Positions 24,315 to 32,419 of a DNA stretch of 64,000 bases are shown in pieces; position 1 is the first letter of the stretch; the number at the start of each line of letters is the position of its first letter. The position numbers and the translations under genes are program-made. Source of the DNA: Duncaniella muricolitica (GTDB lineage Bacteria > Bacteroidota > Bacteroidia > Bacteroidales > Muribaculaceae); NCBI GenBank assembly GCA_025808375.1, contig CP061009.1, positions 992,001-1,056,000 of the forward strand, written 5' to 3'. The notes under the pieces are model-generated. The model did no database searches. It worked only from the letters and a program-made list of their open reading frames with translations, and was not told where the DNA came from.

Positions 24315-25943
24315 TTAGTCAAGCCCGATTTTCACCTCTTTGATGCGTGGTGTGAGAAATGGATATTCTTTTATCACGAGCCAGTGTCGTCCGTCAAGTT
24401 GGAGGGTGGTAAAGTCGGAGGTCTCGTAGCTGTTCATTCTGTATCGGTCCATGTGGGGCATCAGCATCCGTTCAATGAAATTGAGGTTGTCAGGATTGAC
24501 GGGATGCAATATCAGTGTGGCCTTGGCCGGTATTGGCCGGCCGGTGATGTCGACCCATGTGGAATGTGTGTCGGGGTCAATCAGATGGTTTGTCCGGGTA
24601 GTATCTGCATTTGTCAGCATGCTGTATATGGCTCGCGTGAGTATGATTGCGCCCGGTGTGCCTCCGTAGTATGACACGACATATTTTGAGCCGTAGAGCA
24701 GAGGGCTGTACATTGCTTTTGTTATGGTCGACGAGTATCGTGAGGTGTAGCTGTTGCCATAGATATTGTCGGACGTGATGATGGTGTCGCCGGCGATTAT
24801 CTGACGGCGCATATCTTCAAATGAGGCGAAGTTGGCCTTGGTGTGAGGGATGACTGCTGTGAATGATAATGCCATGGCCAGGCCGCACGATAGCGATGAA
24901 ATCTTCACGACATGTGACGGGAAGAAACGGCATGTGGCTGAAAGAAGCAGTATGAGGGCAAAAAATTCGGTCGGAAACCGTGAATGGCCCGTGGTGTGAC
25001 CCGCCATTACGATGAAGGCAAATGACACCACCCATGCGGTGATGATGATTGAGTGTTTTTTGATGAAGTCACGTGTCTCGGTTTTTGTCACATGTCGCGA
25101 CACTTTGAGTAAGACGGCCATAATGACGAGCAGAAAGGCTATGCGGATATTTGTCATCGACGACAGTGAGGTGAATATGGACATGAGTGATGAATGCAGG
25201 GAGAAGTCACCGCTGTGGCCTATTATGAATCGATAGAGATTGAACGGAGTGAGGCATATAAGCATTGTGCCGGCCAGCAGGCCCGAGAGCATGGCTATAC
25301 GCCGCGCATTGAGTTTGTCGCGTCGGAGCACGATGTAATGGAGGGCGCATCCGGCACTGAGCCCTGTGGTGAATCCTTCGTTGGTCCAGCCTGTGAGAAA
25401 GCCGAATGCAAACCATAACGGAAGGCTCCACAAGGGGTTGACGCAGGGGCTGTCGGACGTAATGGAGCGGTAGAATGCAAGTATTATAATCGCGACAAAC
25501 AGATAGTTGCATGCTCCGGCCATCCACAGGCACGCCTCAAAGACTCCCGGAATGGCAAACCATATGAGGGCGGCGGCAAGCAGTGTTACAGGCAGACGCA
25601 GTCTTTTGTCGGGAGTGGCTACGGCGGCAAGGAGATAGCAGAGCAGGATGAATCCGACAGTGGAGAAGATGTTGAAGATACCCTTGCCGGTGATGTCGGA
25701 GAAGAGGGCCACAAACATGTGAGGCACTATGCGGGCTACTCCGGCAAAATTGTCGGTATAGAAGCTCATGAATCCGGGCCAGGGATTTACATTGCGTATT
25801 TCTTCGGGCGAGTTGATGAAGTGATAGTTGTAGTCATCAGTGTGCAGAGGGGTGAAATGTGATACGATAAAGAAGCCGATGGCAATAAGCAGGAGCAGGG
25901 TAAGGAAGGTAAATGTGTTATCAGTCAGGCGTGTTTTCATCAT
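24315..25943 (-). CDS. DUF6056-like polytopic membrane protein
   Basis: Inner-membrane protein of 542 residues with roughly ten to twelve hydrophobic segments. The N-terminus (transmembrane segment, then HFTPLHTDDYNYHF) has the acidic DD pair after the first segment seen in GT-C-fold glycosyltransferases and DUF6056 proteins. The C-terminal 120 residues are soluble and probably periplasmic. It overlaps the upstream CapA-like gene by 4 bp, so the two are translationally coupled. A role in transferring sugars or building an envelope polymer is inference from fold and neighbour. Confidence 0.65.
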   Translation of the reverse strand: MMKTRLTDNTFTFLTLLLLIAIGFFIVSHFTPLHTDDYNYHFINSPEEIRNVNPWPGFMSFYTDNFAGVARIVPHMFVALFSDITGKGIFNIFSTVGFILLCYLLAAVATPDKRLRLPVTLLAAALIWFAIPGVFEACLWMAGACNYLFVAIIILAFYRSITSDSPCVNPLWSLPLWFAFGFLTGWTNEGFTTGLSAGCALHYIVLRRDKLNARRIAMLSGLLAGTMLICLTPFNLYRFIIGHSGDFSLHSSLMSIFTSLSSMTNIRIAFLLVIMAVLLKVSRHVTKTETRDFIKKHSIIITAWVVSFAFIVMAGHTTGHSRFPTEFFALILLLSATCRFFPSHVVKISSLSCGLAMALSFTAVIPHTKANFASFEDMRRQIIAGDTIITSDNIYGNSYTSRYSSTITKAMYSPLLYGSKYVVSYYGGTPGAIILTRAIYSMLTNADTTRTNHLIDPDTHSTWVDITGRPIPAKATLILHPVNPDNLNFIERMLMPHMDRYRMNSYETSDFTTLQLDGRHWLVIKEYPFLTPRIKEVKIGLD

Positions 25944-27010
25944 CTTGGTGATATGGCTGTAGTGTCGAGAGGTACATTGATGTTGTGGCGGTCAAAGATG
26001 GCGCGTGCGTTGCGCACGAAAGCGTCGCGCCGTGAGTGCATCGAGTGGTGAAGGCTGTCGCTTTCGCTTGGAAGCAGTCTGAAGTTGTCGCCACGGTTGA
26101 CAGGCGGCTGAACGAAGACCATGCGGTAGGTGGCCGACTTGATTTGGGCCCGGCCATCGGTGTCGCGACCGAGCACTACGCGCACCATGGCACCGCCGCG
26201 GGTGTCGGTGGTGCGCATGGCCGAGATAAAGTTGCCGAGTGAGTAGACCGTCAGCACGGGTCGGCCTGTGTGTTTGCTCTCGGTCAGTTCCATAGGCTGG
26301 ATTACATGGGGGTGTCCGCCGATAATCATTTCCACTCCGAGCGAGTCGAGATAGGCAGCCAGTGACCGCTGCGATTTGTTGGGAAGGAGACGGTATTCGT
26401 CGCCCCAGTGGATGCATGCCACTATCAGTTCGGCCCCTTGGCTGCGTGCTTGCTCGACGTCGCGGGCCATGAGGTCGCGGTCGATGTAGTCTATTTCGAT
26501 AGGTGAGCGTTTCTCAATGCCGTTGGTGCCGTAGGTGTAGTTGAGAAATGCTATTCTGAATCCGTTGATGTGGCGGATGAAGGGCATATGCTCGTGGCGG
26601 TGGGCCGCGTCGCGATATACGCCCAGCCATGGCACGCCCATGGCTTCAAAAGTCGAGATGGTGCGCAGGACTCCGCGGTCATGTCGGTCGAGAATGTGGT
26701 TGTTGGCCGAGAGCATGAGGTCAAAGCCGGCATCGGTCAGAGCCGTTACATAGTTGTCGTGGGCGCAAAACATCGGGTAGCCCGAGTAGGGCGGCCCTCC
26801 CAGCGGTGTCTCGAGATTGACCACAGCGTAATCGGCCGAACTGATATATGGCTCGAGGGCTGTGAAGTAGGGAGAGTAGTCGAGCGAGCCGTCGGGGCGT
26901 CGGGCTGCGTCAATCTGGCGTTGATGCTGCATGGCGTCACCGGCAAATAGGAGCTCGGCCCGGTCGGCGGGAATGAGCAACGAGCATAATATCAGTAGTA
27001 TCTCAGTCAT
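25940..27010 (-). CDS. CapA-family (poly-gamma-glutamate synthesis type) protein
   Basis: Exported metallophosphoesterase-like protein of 356 residues. Short signal peptide about 1-17; then LLFAGDAMQHQRQI near 21-33, NNHILDRHDRG near 106-116, HWGDEY near 197 and GGHPHVIQP near 235, the metal-ligand motifs of the CapA/PgsA fold. Members are linked to capsule or poly-gamma-glutamate; the actual reaction in Bacteroidales is not established. The stop overlaps the start of the DUF6056 gene. Confidence 0.8.
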   Translation of the reverse strand: MTEILLILCSLLIPADRAELLFAGDAMQHQRQIDAARRPDGSLDYSPYFTALEPYISSADYAVVNLETPLGGPPYSGYPMFCAHDNYVTALTDAGFDLMLSANNHILDRHDRGVLRTISTFEAMGVPWLGVYRDAAHRHEHMPFIRHINGFRIAFLNYTYGTNGIEKRSPIEIDYIDRDLMARDVEQARSQGAELIVACIHWGDEYRLLPNKSQRSLAAYLDSLGVEMIIGGHPHVIQPMELTESKHTGRPVLTVYSLGNFISAMRTTDTRGGAMVRVVLGRDTDGRAQIKSATYRMVFVQPPVNRGDNFRLLPSESDSLHHSMHSRRDAFVRNARAIFDRHNINVPLDTTAISPR

Positions 27011-27033
27011 AAAAAGTCGGAAAAACAGGGGGG

Positions 27034-27139
27034 ATACAAAAGTTTCAGAAGGACATAAGAAACAAAAGAGTTTATTTTACGGTCTGCTGATCAAAACAAT
27101 CTCCTTTTGTTTCTTATGTCCTTCTGAAACCTTTTGTAT
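27034..27139. repeat. Family B palindrome, copy B5
   Basis: Arms 27034-27068 (ATACAAAAGTTTCAGAAGGA and on) and 27104-27139, nearly perfect, with an AT-rich 35-nt loop. It lies between the FolD stop codon and the CapA-like start codon on the minus strand. Confidence 0.8.
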
Positions 27140-27147
27140 TCTACTAT

Positions 27148-28029
27148 TTATTTGTAGATTTCTTTTTTAGCTGCGAGCAGAGTGTTCTTCATGAGAGAGC
27201 ATATGGTCATGGGGCCTACACCGCCGGGGACGGGGGTTATGAAAGCACACTTGGGGGCCACGTTCTCGAAGTCGACGTCGCCGCTCAGACGGAAACCGCT
27301 CTTGCGCGAAGGGTCGGGCACGCGTGTGGTGCCTACGTCGATGATGGTGGCACCCGGTTTTACCATGTCGGCAGTGACAAATCCGGGGCTTCCGAGGGCA
27401 GCGATGATGATGTCGGCCTCGAGGCATTTCTCCTTGATGTCGGTCGACGCGCTATGGAGCACGGTGACAGTGGCGTTGCCGGGGTTGGCTTTCTGCATCA
27501 TGAGCGAGGCTACGGGCTTGCCGACGATGTTGCTGCGTCCGAGCACCACACAGTTGGCACCGCGGGTGGGCACGTCATAGCGGCGCAGGAGCTCGATGAT
27601 GCCGGCGGGAGTGGCCGATACGAAGCATGGGAGACCTATTGACATGCGGCCTACGTTGATGGGGTGGAAACCGTCGACGTCCTTGCGATAGTCGATTGCT
27701 TCGATGATGCGCTGCTCTGAGATATGCTTGGGCAGGGGGAGCTGTACGATAAATCCGTCAACATCGGGGTCGGCGTTGAGCGAGTCGATGGCGCGGAGGA
27801 GTTCGTCCTCGGTTACGTCGTCCTCGTAGCGTATGAGTGTGGACTTGAATCCGCACACTTCGCATGCTTTAACCTTGTTGGCTACATAAGTCTCGGAGCC
27901 GCCGTCGTGTCCGACGAGGATGGCGGCAAGGTGGGGGCGACGCATGCCCGAGGCAACCATGTTGTCTACTTCGGCCGCGATTTCACGCTTGATGTCGTCG
28001 GCTACTTTCTTTCCGTCAATCAGTGTCAT
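27148..28029 (-). CDS. folD: Bifunctional methylenetetrahydrofolate dehydrogenase/cyclohydrolase FolD
   Basis: Cytoplasmic one-carbon enzyme of 293 residues converting methylene-THF to formyl-THF. Start at 28029 (MTLIDGKKVADDIKREIAAE); a longer frame upstream would translate the family A repeats. It has the family motifs YVANKVKACEVCGF (catalytic lysine), DGFIVQLPLPKH, VVLGRSNIVGKPVASLM and PVPGGVGPMT near the C-terminus. Two family A hairpins stand upstream, the nearer one 8 nt from the start codon. Confidence 0.95.
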   Translation of the reverse strand: MTLIDGKKVADDIKREIAAEVDNMVASGMRRPHLAAILVGHDGGSETYVANKVKACEVCGFKSTLIRYEDDVTEDELLRAIDSLNADPDVDGFIVQLPLPKHISEQRIIEAIDYRKDVDGFHPINVGRMSIGLPCFVSATPAGIIELLRRYDVPTRGANCVVLGRSNIVGKPVASLMMQKANPGNATVTVLHSASTDIKEKCLEADIIIAALGSPGFVTADMVKPGATIIDVGTTRVPDPSRKSGFRLSGDVDFENVAPKCAFITPVPGGVGPMTICSLMKNTLLAAKKEIYK

Positions 28030-28037
28030 AGATTTAC

Positions 28038-28098
28038 TTGGCCTTCGGCCAAAGGTTATAAGGTTAATGTTTTGCCCTATCGGGCAAAGGTTATAAGG
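28038..28098 (-). repeat. Family A hairpin repeat, copy A6, two units before folD
   Basis: Unit 1: TTGGCC-ttc-GGCCAA (28038-28052) with AGGTTATAAGGTTA. Unit 2: TTGCCC-tatc-GGGCAA (about 28072-28087) with AGGTTATAAGG. The first hairpin is 8 nt from the folD start codon (GTAAATCT between them). Confidence 0.8.
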
Positions 28099-28173
28099 TG
28101 ATAAGATTGTAAGGTTATGAGGAGGGAGATGAGGCTGACGGGTGGTCATGGGGGCGGGCCGGGATTTCTATCA

Positions 28174-28246
28174 TTAGCCTTATAACCTCATAACCTTTGC
28201 CCGATAGGGCAAACATTAACCTCATAACCTTCGGGCGTAGCCCGAG
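28174..28246 (+). repeat. Family A hairpin repeat, copy A7, two units after ffh
   Basis: Two units in the opposite orientation to A6: TTGCCC-gata-GGGCAA (about 28197-28212) and TCGGGC-gta-GCCCGA (28231-28245), each preceded by TAACCTCATAACCT. The last hairpin ends 2-3 nt from the ffh stop codon. Together with A6 it makes the folD-ffh gap a large inverted structure. Confidence 0.8.
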
Positions 28247-28248
28247 TA

Positions 28249-29583
28249 TTATCGGCGCATGCCGCGCATGCCTCGCATGAGGGCCATGGGATTTTTGATG
28301 CCTGTGACGGCTTTCATCATCTTGCGGGCTTCCTCAAACTGCTTGATGAGGCGGTTGACCTCCTGTATGTCGGTGCCTGAGCCTTTGGCTATGCGCTTGC
28401 GGCGTGAGCCGTTGATTATCTCGGGGTGCTGACGCTCCTCTTCGGTCATTGAGCGGATAATGGCTTCAATGCCCTTGAAGGCGTTGTCGTCGATGTCAAT
28501 GTCCTTGATGGCTTTGCCGACACCCGGTATCATTGAGGCGAGTTCCTTCAGATTGCCCATCTTCTGGATCTGCTGTATCTGCTGGAGGAAGTCGTTGAAG
28601 TTGAACTGGTTTTTGGCAATCTTGCGCTGGAGCTCGCGGGCCTGTTTCTCATCATATGCGTTCTGTGCTTTCTCGACGAGCGAAACGATGTCGCCCATGC
28701 CGAGGATACGGTCGGCCATACGCGAGGGGTGGAAGAGGTCGAGGGCATCGAGTTTCTCGCCTGTACCCACAAATTTGATGGGCTTTGTCACCACTGTGCG
28801 TATCGACAGAGCGGCACCGCCGCGGGTGTCACCGTCGAGCTTGGTGAGCACCACGCCGTCAAAGTCGAGACGGTCGTTAAACTCCTTGGCGGTGTTGACT
28901 GCGTCCTGACCGGTCATGGAGTCGACCACAAAGAGAGTCTCCTGAGGCTTTACGGCTTTCTTGATGGCAGCAATCTCCTGCATCATCTGCTCGTCGACAG
29001 CCAGACGGCCGGCGGTGTCGATGATTACGAGGTCAAGATGGTTGGCCTTGGCATGGCGGATGGCGTTCTCGGCTATCTCGACGGGATTTTTATTGCCGTC
29101 TTCGGTATAGACGGGCACACCGATCTGCTCGGCGAGCACCTTGAGCTGGTCGATGGCGGCGGGACGGTATACGTCGCATGCCACAAGCAGCGGACGCTTG
29201 CCCTGCTCCGACTTGAGCTTGCGTGCGAGCTTGCCGGAGAATGTTGTCTTACCCGAGCCTTGCAGACCCGACATGAGGATGACGGTGGGATTGCCCGAGA
29301 GGTTGACCTGGGCTGTGTCGCCTCCCATGAGGCGGGCGAGCTCGTCATGGACTATCTTGACCATGAGTTCGCCCGGCTTGATGGCGTTGATTACGTTCTG
29401 ACCCATCGCCTTGGCCTTGACTTCGTCGGTAAACTGCTTGGCTACCTTGAAGTTTACGTCGGCCTCGAGGAGTGCGCGACGCACGTCCTTGAGAGTCTCG
29501 GCGACATTGATTTCGGTAATCTTGCCTTCGCCTTTAAGTATCTTGAAGCTCCGTTCGAGCCTTTCGCTTAGATTTTCAAACAT
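28249..29583 (-). CDS. ffh: Signal recognition particle protein Ffh
   Basis: SRP54 GTPase of 444 residues that binds 4.5S RNA and signal peptides and delivers ribosomes to FtsY. N domain about 1-85, G domain about 86-295 (GLQGSGKTTFSGKLA P-loop, DTAGRL, TKLDGD), methionine-rich M domain to the end (GSGTDIQEVNRLIKQFEEAR, then RGMRGMRR). Standard length. Confidence 0.95.
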   Translation of the reverse strand: MFENLSERLERSFKILKGEGKITEINVAETLKDVRRALLEADVNFKVAKQFTDEVKAKAMGQNVINAIKPGELMVKIVHDELARLMGGDTAQVNLSGNPTVILMSGLQGSGKTTFSGKLARKLKSEQGKRPLLVACDVYRPAAIDQLKVLAEQIGVPVYTEDGNKNPVEIAENAIRHAKANHLDLVIIDTAGRLAVDEQMMQEIAAIKKAVKPQETLFVVDSMTGQDAVNTAKEFNDRLDFDGVVLTKLDGDTRGGAALSIRTVVTKPIKFVGTGEKLDALDLFHPSRMADRILGMGDIVSLVEKAQNAYDEKQARELQRKIAKNQFNFNDFLQQIQQIQKMGNLKELASMIPGVGKAIKDIDIDDNAFKGIEAIIRSMTEEERQHPEIINGSRRKRIAKGSGTDIQEVNRLIKQFEEARKMMKAVTGIKNPMALMRGMRGMRR

Positions 29584-29685
29584 TTTCTCTTATGGTTTTA
29601 AGAATGTTAGTGAAGTTAAGGGAGTAGTCTGAAGTAATGACAGCGTTAACAAGGTTGACCTAAATTTAACCCGTCGCTCCGTTAA

Positions 29686-30042
29686 CTATATAGAGATGAG
29701 TCTGTTGGTGGCAGTGTCGGGAAATATGACCTTGGGAGAGAAAGTGGCGGCCTCTTCGGGTGTCATCTGAGCGTAACTCATGATGATTACGATGTCGCCC
29801 ACCTGTACGCGTCGTGCGGCGGCACCGTTGAGACATATCACGCCCGAGCCGCGGGGGCCTTCGATGGCGTAGGTGTCGAGACGCTCGCCGTTGTTGTTGT
29901 CGACGATATATACGCGCTCGCCGGGCAGGATGCCGGCGGCGTCCATCAGGTCGCGGTCGATGGTGATGCTGCCTATGTAGTCGAGACGTGCCTCGGTGAC
30001 GGTGACGCGGTGGATTTTGGATTTTAGTATCTCGAGTGTCAT
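29686..30042 (-). CDS. panD: Aspartate 1-decarboxylase precursor
   Basis: Pyruvoyl enzyme of 118 residues making beta-alanine for pantothenate. The self-cleavage site is G24-S25 within RLDYIGSITID; Y58 (DTYAIEG) and the NGAAARRVQVGD segment match the family. It directly follows panC on the minus strand with no intergenic base. Confidence 0.95.
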   Translation of the reverse strand: MTLEILKSKIHRVTVTEARLDYIGSITIDRDLMDAAGILPGERVYIVDNNNGERLDTYAIEGPRGSGVICLNGAAARRVQVGDIVIIMSYAQMTPEEAATFSPKVIFPDTATNRLISI

Positions 30043-30888
30043 TTATCGTTCATATTTGATATTGTCAATGAGGCGTACGTCGCCGCAGAATACAGTGATG
30101 CATCCTACGGGGCGGGTCGAGTCGGTCCATTCGGTTATGGGCTGCATGGTCAGGGCGTCGACTATCTCGTAATATTCTACCTGCATGAAGGGGTAGGCGT
30201 TGATGGCGTCGACTACCCATTGGCGTGTCTCGGCGAGCGATGCGGTGCGGGCTTTGATGAGACTTGCACGCAGGGTGAGGGCGATGACCGGGGCTATGGA
30301 GCGTTGCTCGGGAGTGAGGCGCACGTTGCGCGAGCTGAGGGCGAGTCCGTCGGCTTCGCGCTTGATGGGGCAGTCGATGATCTCGAGTGAGTCGAAGCCT
30401 TCGAGCTCGGCCATGCGTCGGATGACAGCTATCTGCTGGAAGTCTTTTTCGCCGAAATAGGCGCGAGTGGGCTCGGTGAAGCGGAAAAGTTTGCTTACCA
30501 CCTGTGCCACTCCGTTGAAGTGGCCGGGGCGCATGGCTCCCTCCATGACTTCGGCCACGGGGCCGAGGTCAAACACTCGGGTGTCGGGCTCGGGATACAC
30601 CTCGTCGACCGACGGGATAAAAGCGTAGTCGACACCGGCCGAGCTAAGCAGCGCGGCGTCGGCCTCCTCGGTGCGCGGATAGGTGGCGAGGTCGGTGGGG
30701 TTGTTGAACTGTGTAGGGTTGACAAACACGCTCACCACTACGGTGTCGTTTTCGCGGCGGGCACGCTCTATGAGCGATAGATGGCCGGCGTGGAGTGCTC
30801 CCATGGTGGGTACAAGTCCTATGGTGCCGCGTGAACGGGCATCGTCGAGCTTGGCTTTTAATTCAGCGACTGTGCGAATTATTTCCAT
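30043..30888 (-). CDS. panC: Pantothenate synthetase
   Basis: ATP-dependent ligase of 281 residues joining pantoate and beta-alanine. It has PTMGALHAGHLSLIERA near residues 28-44 (HxGH nucleotide motif), VFVNPTQF, FGEKDFQQ near 149 and SSRNVRLTPEQR. It forms a tight operon with panD: panC ends at 30043 and panD starts at 30042. Confidence 0.95.
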   Translation of the reverse strand: MEIIRTVAELKAKLDDARSRGTIGLVPTMGALHAGHLSLIERARRENDTVVVSVFVNPTQFNNPTDLATYPRTEEADAALLSSAGVDYAFIPSVDEVYPEPDTRVFDLGPVAEVMEGAMRPGHFNGVAQVVSKLFRFTEPTRAYFGEKDFQQIAVIRRMAELEGFDSLEIIDCPIKREADGLALSSRNVRLTPEQRSIAPVIALTLRASLIKARTASLAETRQWVVDAINAYPFMQVEYYEIVDALTMQPITEWTDSTRPVGCITVFCGDVRLIDNIKYER

Positions 30889-30997
30889 TGTTATCGGTTA
30901 CTGCTGTTGGGAATGATGGGCATATGCCAATCAGATTCAGAGTGCAAAATTAGGCATAATTATCAATTAACGCAAATCTTTATGGGTGAGTGATGAG

Positions 30998-31026
30998 TTG
31001 TCAAAGAGAAAAAAACAGTAATTTTG
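30998..31026 (+). promoter_or_regulatory. recR promoter giving an almost leaderless mRNA
   Basis: TTG at 30998-31000, an 18-nt spacer and TAATTTTG at 31019-31026. The recR ATG at 31032 is only 5 nt after the -7 element, so transcription should start within a few bases of the start codon. Confidence 0.55.
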
Positions 31027-31031
31027 CAGCC

Positions 31032-31661
31032 ATGCAACAGGAATTTGCCTCAAGGTTATTAGAGGAGGCCGTGACAGAGCTGTCGCGGCTGCCGGGAATA
31101 GGCCGCAAGACCGCGCTGCGGCTGGCTCTGCATCTGCTGCGGGCCGACGAACAGGTGGGTGTGGCTCTTGGCCAGTCCATAATAAACATGCGTCGCGGCG
31201 TGAGATATTGCGGGGTGTGTCACAACATCTCGGAGACTGATGTGTGTCCGATATGTGCCGACGGCCGCCGCGACCGCTCGACGGTGTGTGTGGTGGAGAA
31301 TGTCAAGGATGTGATGAGTTTTGAGAACACCGGGCAGTACAGCGGTGTGTATCATGTGCTCGGTGGCATCATATCGCCTATGGACGGTGTGGGGCCCGAG
31401 TCGCTCGAGATTGATTCGCTTGTGGAGCGCGTGGCTTCGGGCGAAATCAGCGAGGTGATACTCGCGCTTAGTGCCACTATGGAGGGTGAGACCACCAATT
31501 ATTACATATACAGGCGTCTGGCTCCGTATATGGATGTGAAAATCACTCAGCTTGCCCGCGGTGTGTCGGTGGGCAATGAAATTGAGTATACCGACGAGAT
31601 AACCCTCGGCCGCTCGCTTCTCAACCGCACGCTTTTCTCCGACACGATAAAGAGAAACTGA
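31032..31661 (+). CDS. recR: Recombination mediator RecR
   Basis: RecFOR-pathway protein of 209 residues. Start at 31032 (MQQEFASRLLEEAVTEL) because the promoter overlaps any earlier start. It has the helix-hairpin-helix LSRLPGIGRKTALRLALHLL, the Cys4 zinc finger CGVCHNISETDVCPIC near residues 58-73, and a Toprim domain (CVVENVKDVMSFENTG, then LGGIISPMDGVGPE). Length is normal. It is divergent from panC and convergent with a GNAT gene, with family B copy B6 between. Confidence 0.95.
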   Translation: MQQEFASRLLEEAVTELSRLPGIGRKTALRLALHLLRADEQVGVALGQSIINMRRGVRYCGVCHNISETDVCPICADGRRDRSTVCVVENVKDVMSFENTGQYSGVYHVLGGIISPMDGVGPESLEIDSLVERVASGEISEVILALSATMEGETTNYYIYRRLAPYMDVKITQLARGVSVGNEIEYTDEITLGRSLLNRTLFSDTIKRN

Positions 31662-31670
31662 GTATACAGG

Positions 31671-31790
31671 GATACATAAGGACAAAAGCCTCAAAAGTAA
31701 CAAAAGTTTCTATTCATCATTCATGACCGATGGTCAGGTTGGATAGAAAACTCAGGTTGCTTTTGAGGCTTTTGTCCCTTGGGTGTATTT
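31671..31790. repeat. Family B palindrome, copy B6
   Basis: Core arms GGACAAAAGCCTCAAAAG (from 31680) and CTTTTGAGGCTTTTGTCC (to 31777), extended imperfectly outward by ATACATAA / GGGTGTAT. It lies between the convergent recR and GNAT genes. Confidence 0.75.
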
Positions 31791-31795
31791 TCCTG

Positions 31796-32299
31796 TCAGA
31801 GCATTTTCTGGTAGAGGTAGGCGTCGGTGTAGGAGCCGGCCGAGCGTAGCCATGAGCGTAGGCGGCCCGAGATGGTGTAGCCGGCTTTTTCAAAGAGCGC
31901 GCGGCTCGGATGGTTGTCGGCTCCGGCTATGCAGTAGAGCTGATGGAGCGAGAGGTGGCGGCGACAGTGGTCGGCCAGCATCTCGAGTGAGCTGAGCGCG
32001 TAACCCTGACGTCGGTAGGGGGGTGAGATGAGGATGCCGACGGCACATCGCGAGTTGGCCGGGTCGAAGTCATAGAGGTCGACGGTGCCGATGGTCTCGC
32101 CCGAGGGGAGTGCTATCATGAGCCGGAGCTGTCGGGCGGAGTATATGTCGCCGTCGTAAGAGTCGACATAGTCCCACAACTGTTTGCGCGAGTAGGGCGC
32201 GAGCGTGCAGCCGACGTCCCATACGGCGGGGTCGTTTTCCCAGCGGTAGAGCGTGTCGACATCGATCGGCTCGAGAGCGCGAAGGGTTATTTGATTCAA
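31796..32299 (-). CDS. GNAT-family N-acetyltransferase (RimJ/RimL-like)
   Basis: A 167-residue acetyltransferase of the RimJ/RimL type: start ITLRALEPIDVDTLYRWEND, motif A ILISPPYRRQGYALSSLEML near residues 92-111 with the RRQGY acetyl-CoA loop, and NHPSRALFEKAGYTISGRLR near the end. It probably acetylates an amine or N-terminus; the substrate is unknown. Upstream at 32331-32383 is an imperfect hairpin (GTTAAGATAATAG with CTATTATCTTAAC). Confidence 0.82.
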   Translation of the reverse strand: MNQITLRALEPIDVDTLYRWENDPAVWDVGCTLAPYSRKQLWDYVDSYDGDIYSARQLRLMIALPSGETIGTVDLYDFDPANSRCAVGILISPPYRRQGYALSSLEMLADHCRRHLSLHQLYCIAGADNHPSRALFEKAGYTISGRLRSWLRSAGSYTDAYLYQKML

Positions 32300-32330
32300 T
32301 ATGGTCGAGAGAGTTAAGATAGTTAAAAAA

Positions 32331-32383
32331 GTTAAGATAATAGTTGGGTCGACAATAATACGGCACTCGGCTATTATCTTAAC
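32331..32383. repeat. Hairpin between GNAT and trxB genes
   Basis: GTTAAGATAATAG at 32331-32343 pairs perfectly with CTATTATCTTAAC at 32371-32383. It could terminate transcription from trxB; a run of TTTATAG copies follows. Confidence 0.5.
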
Positions 32384-32419
32384 TTTATAGACTTTATAAA
32401 CTTTTATAGACTATTGTAA

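Noticed and set aside
27148..28149. Longer folD with 40 extra N-terminal residues
   Set aside because: The extension is repeat sequence read as protein; the FolD family begins at the ATG at 28029.
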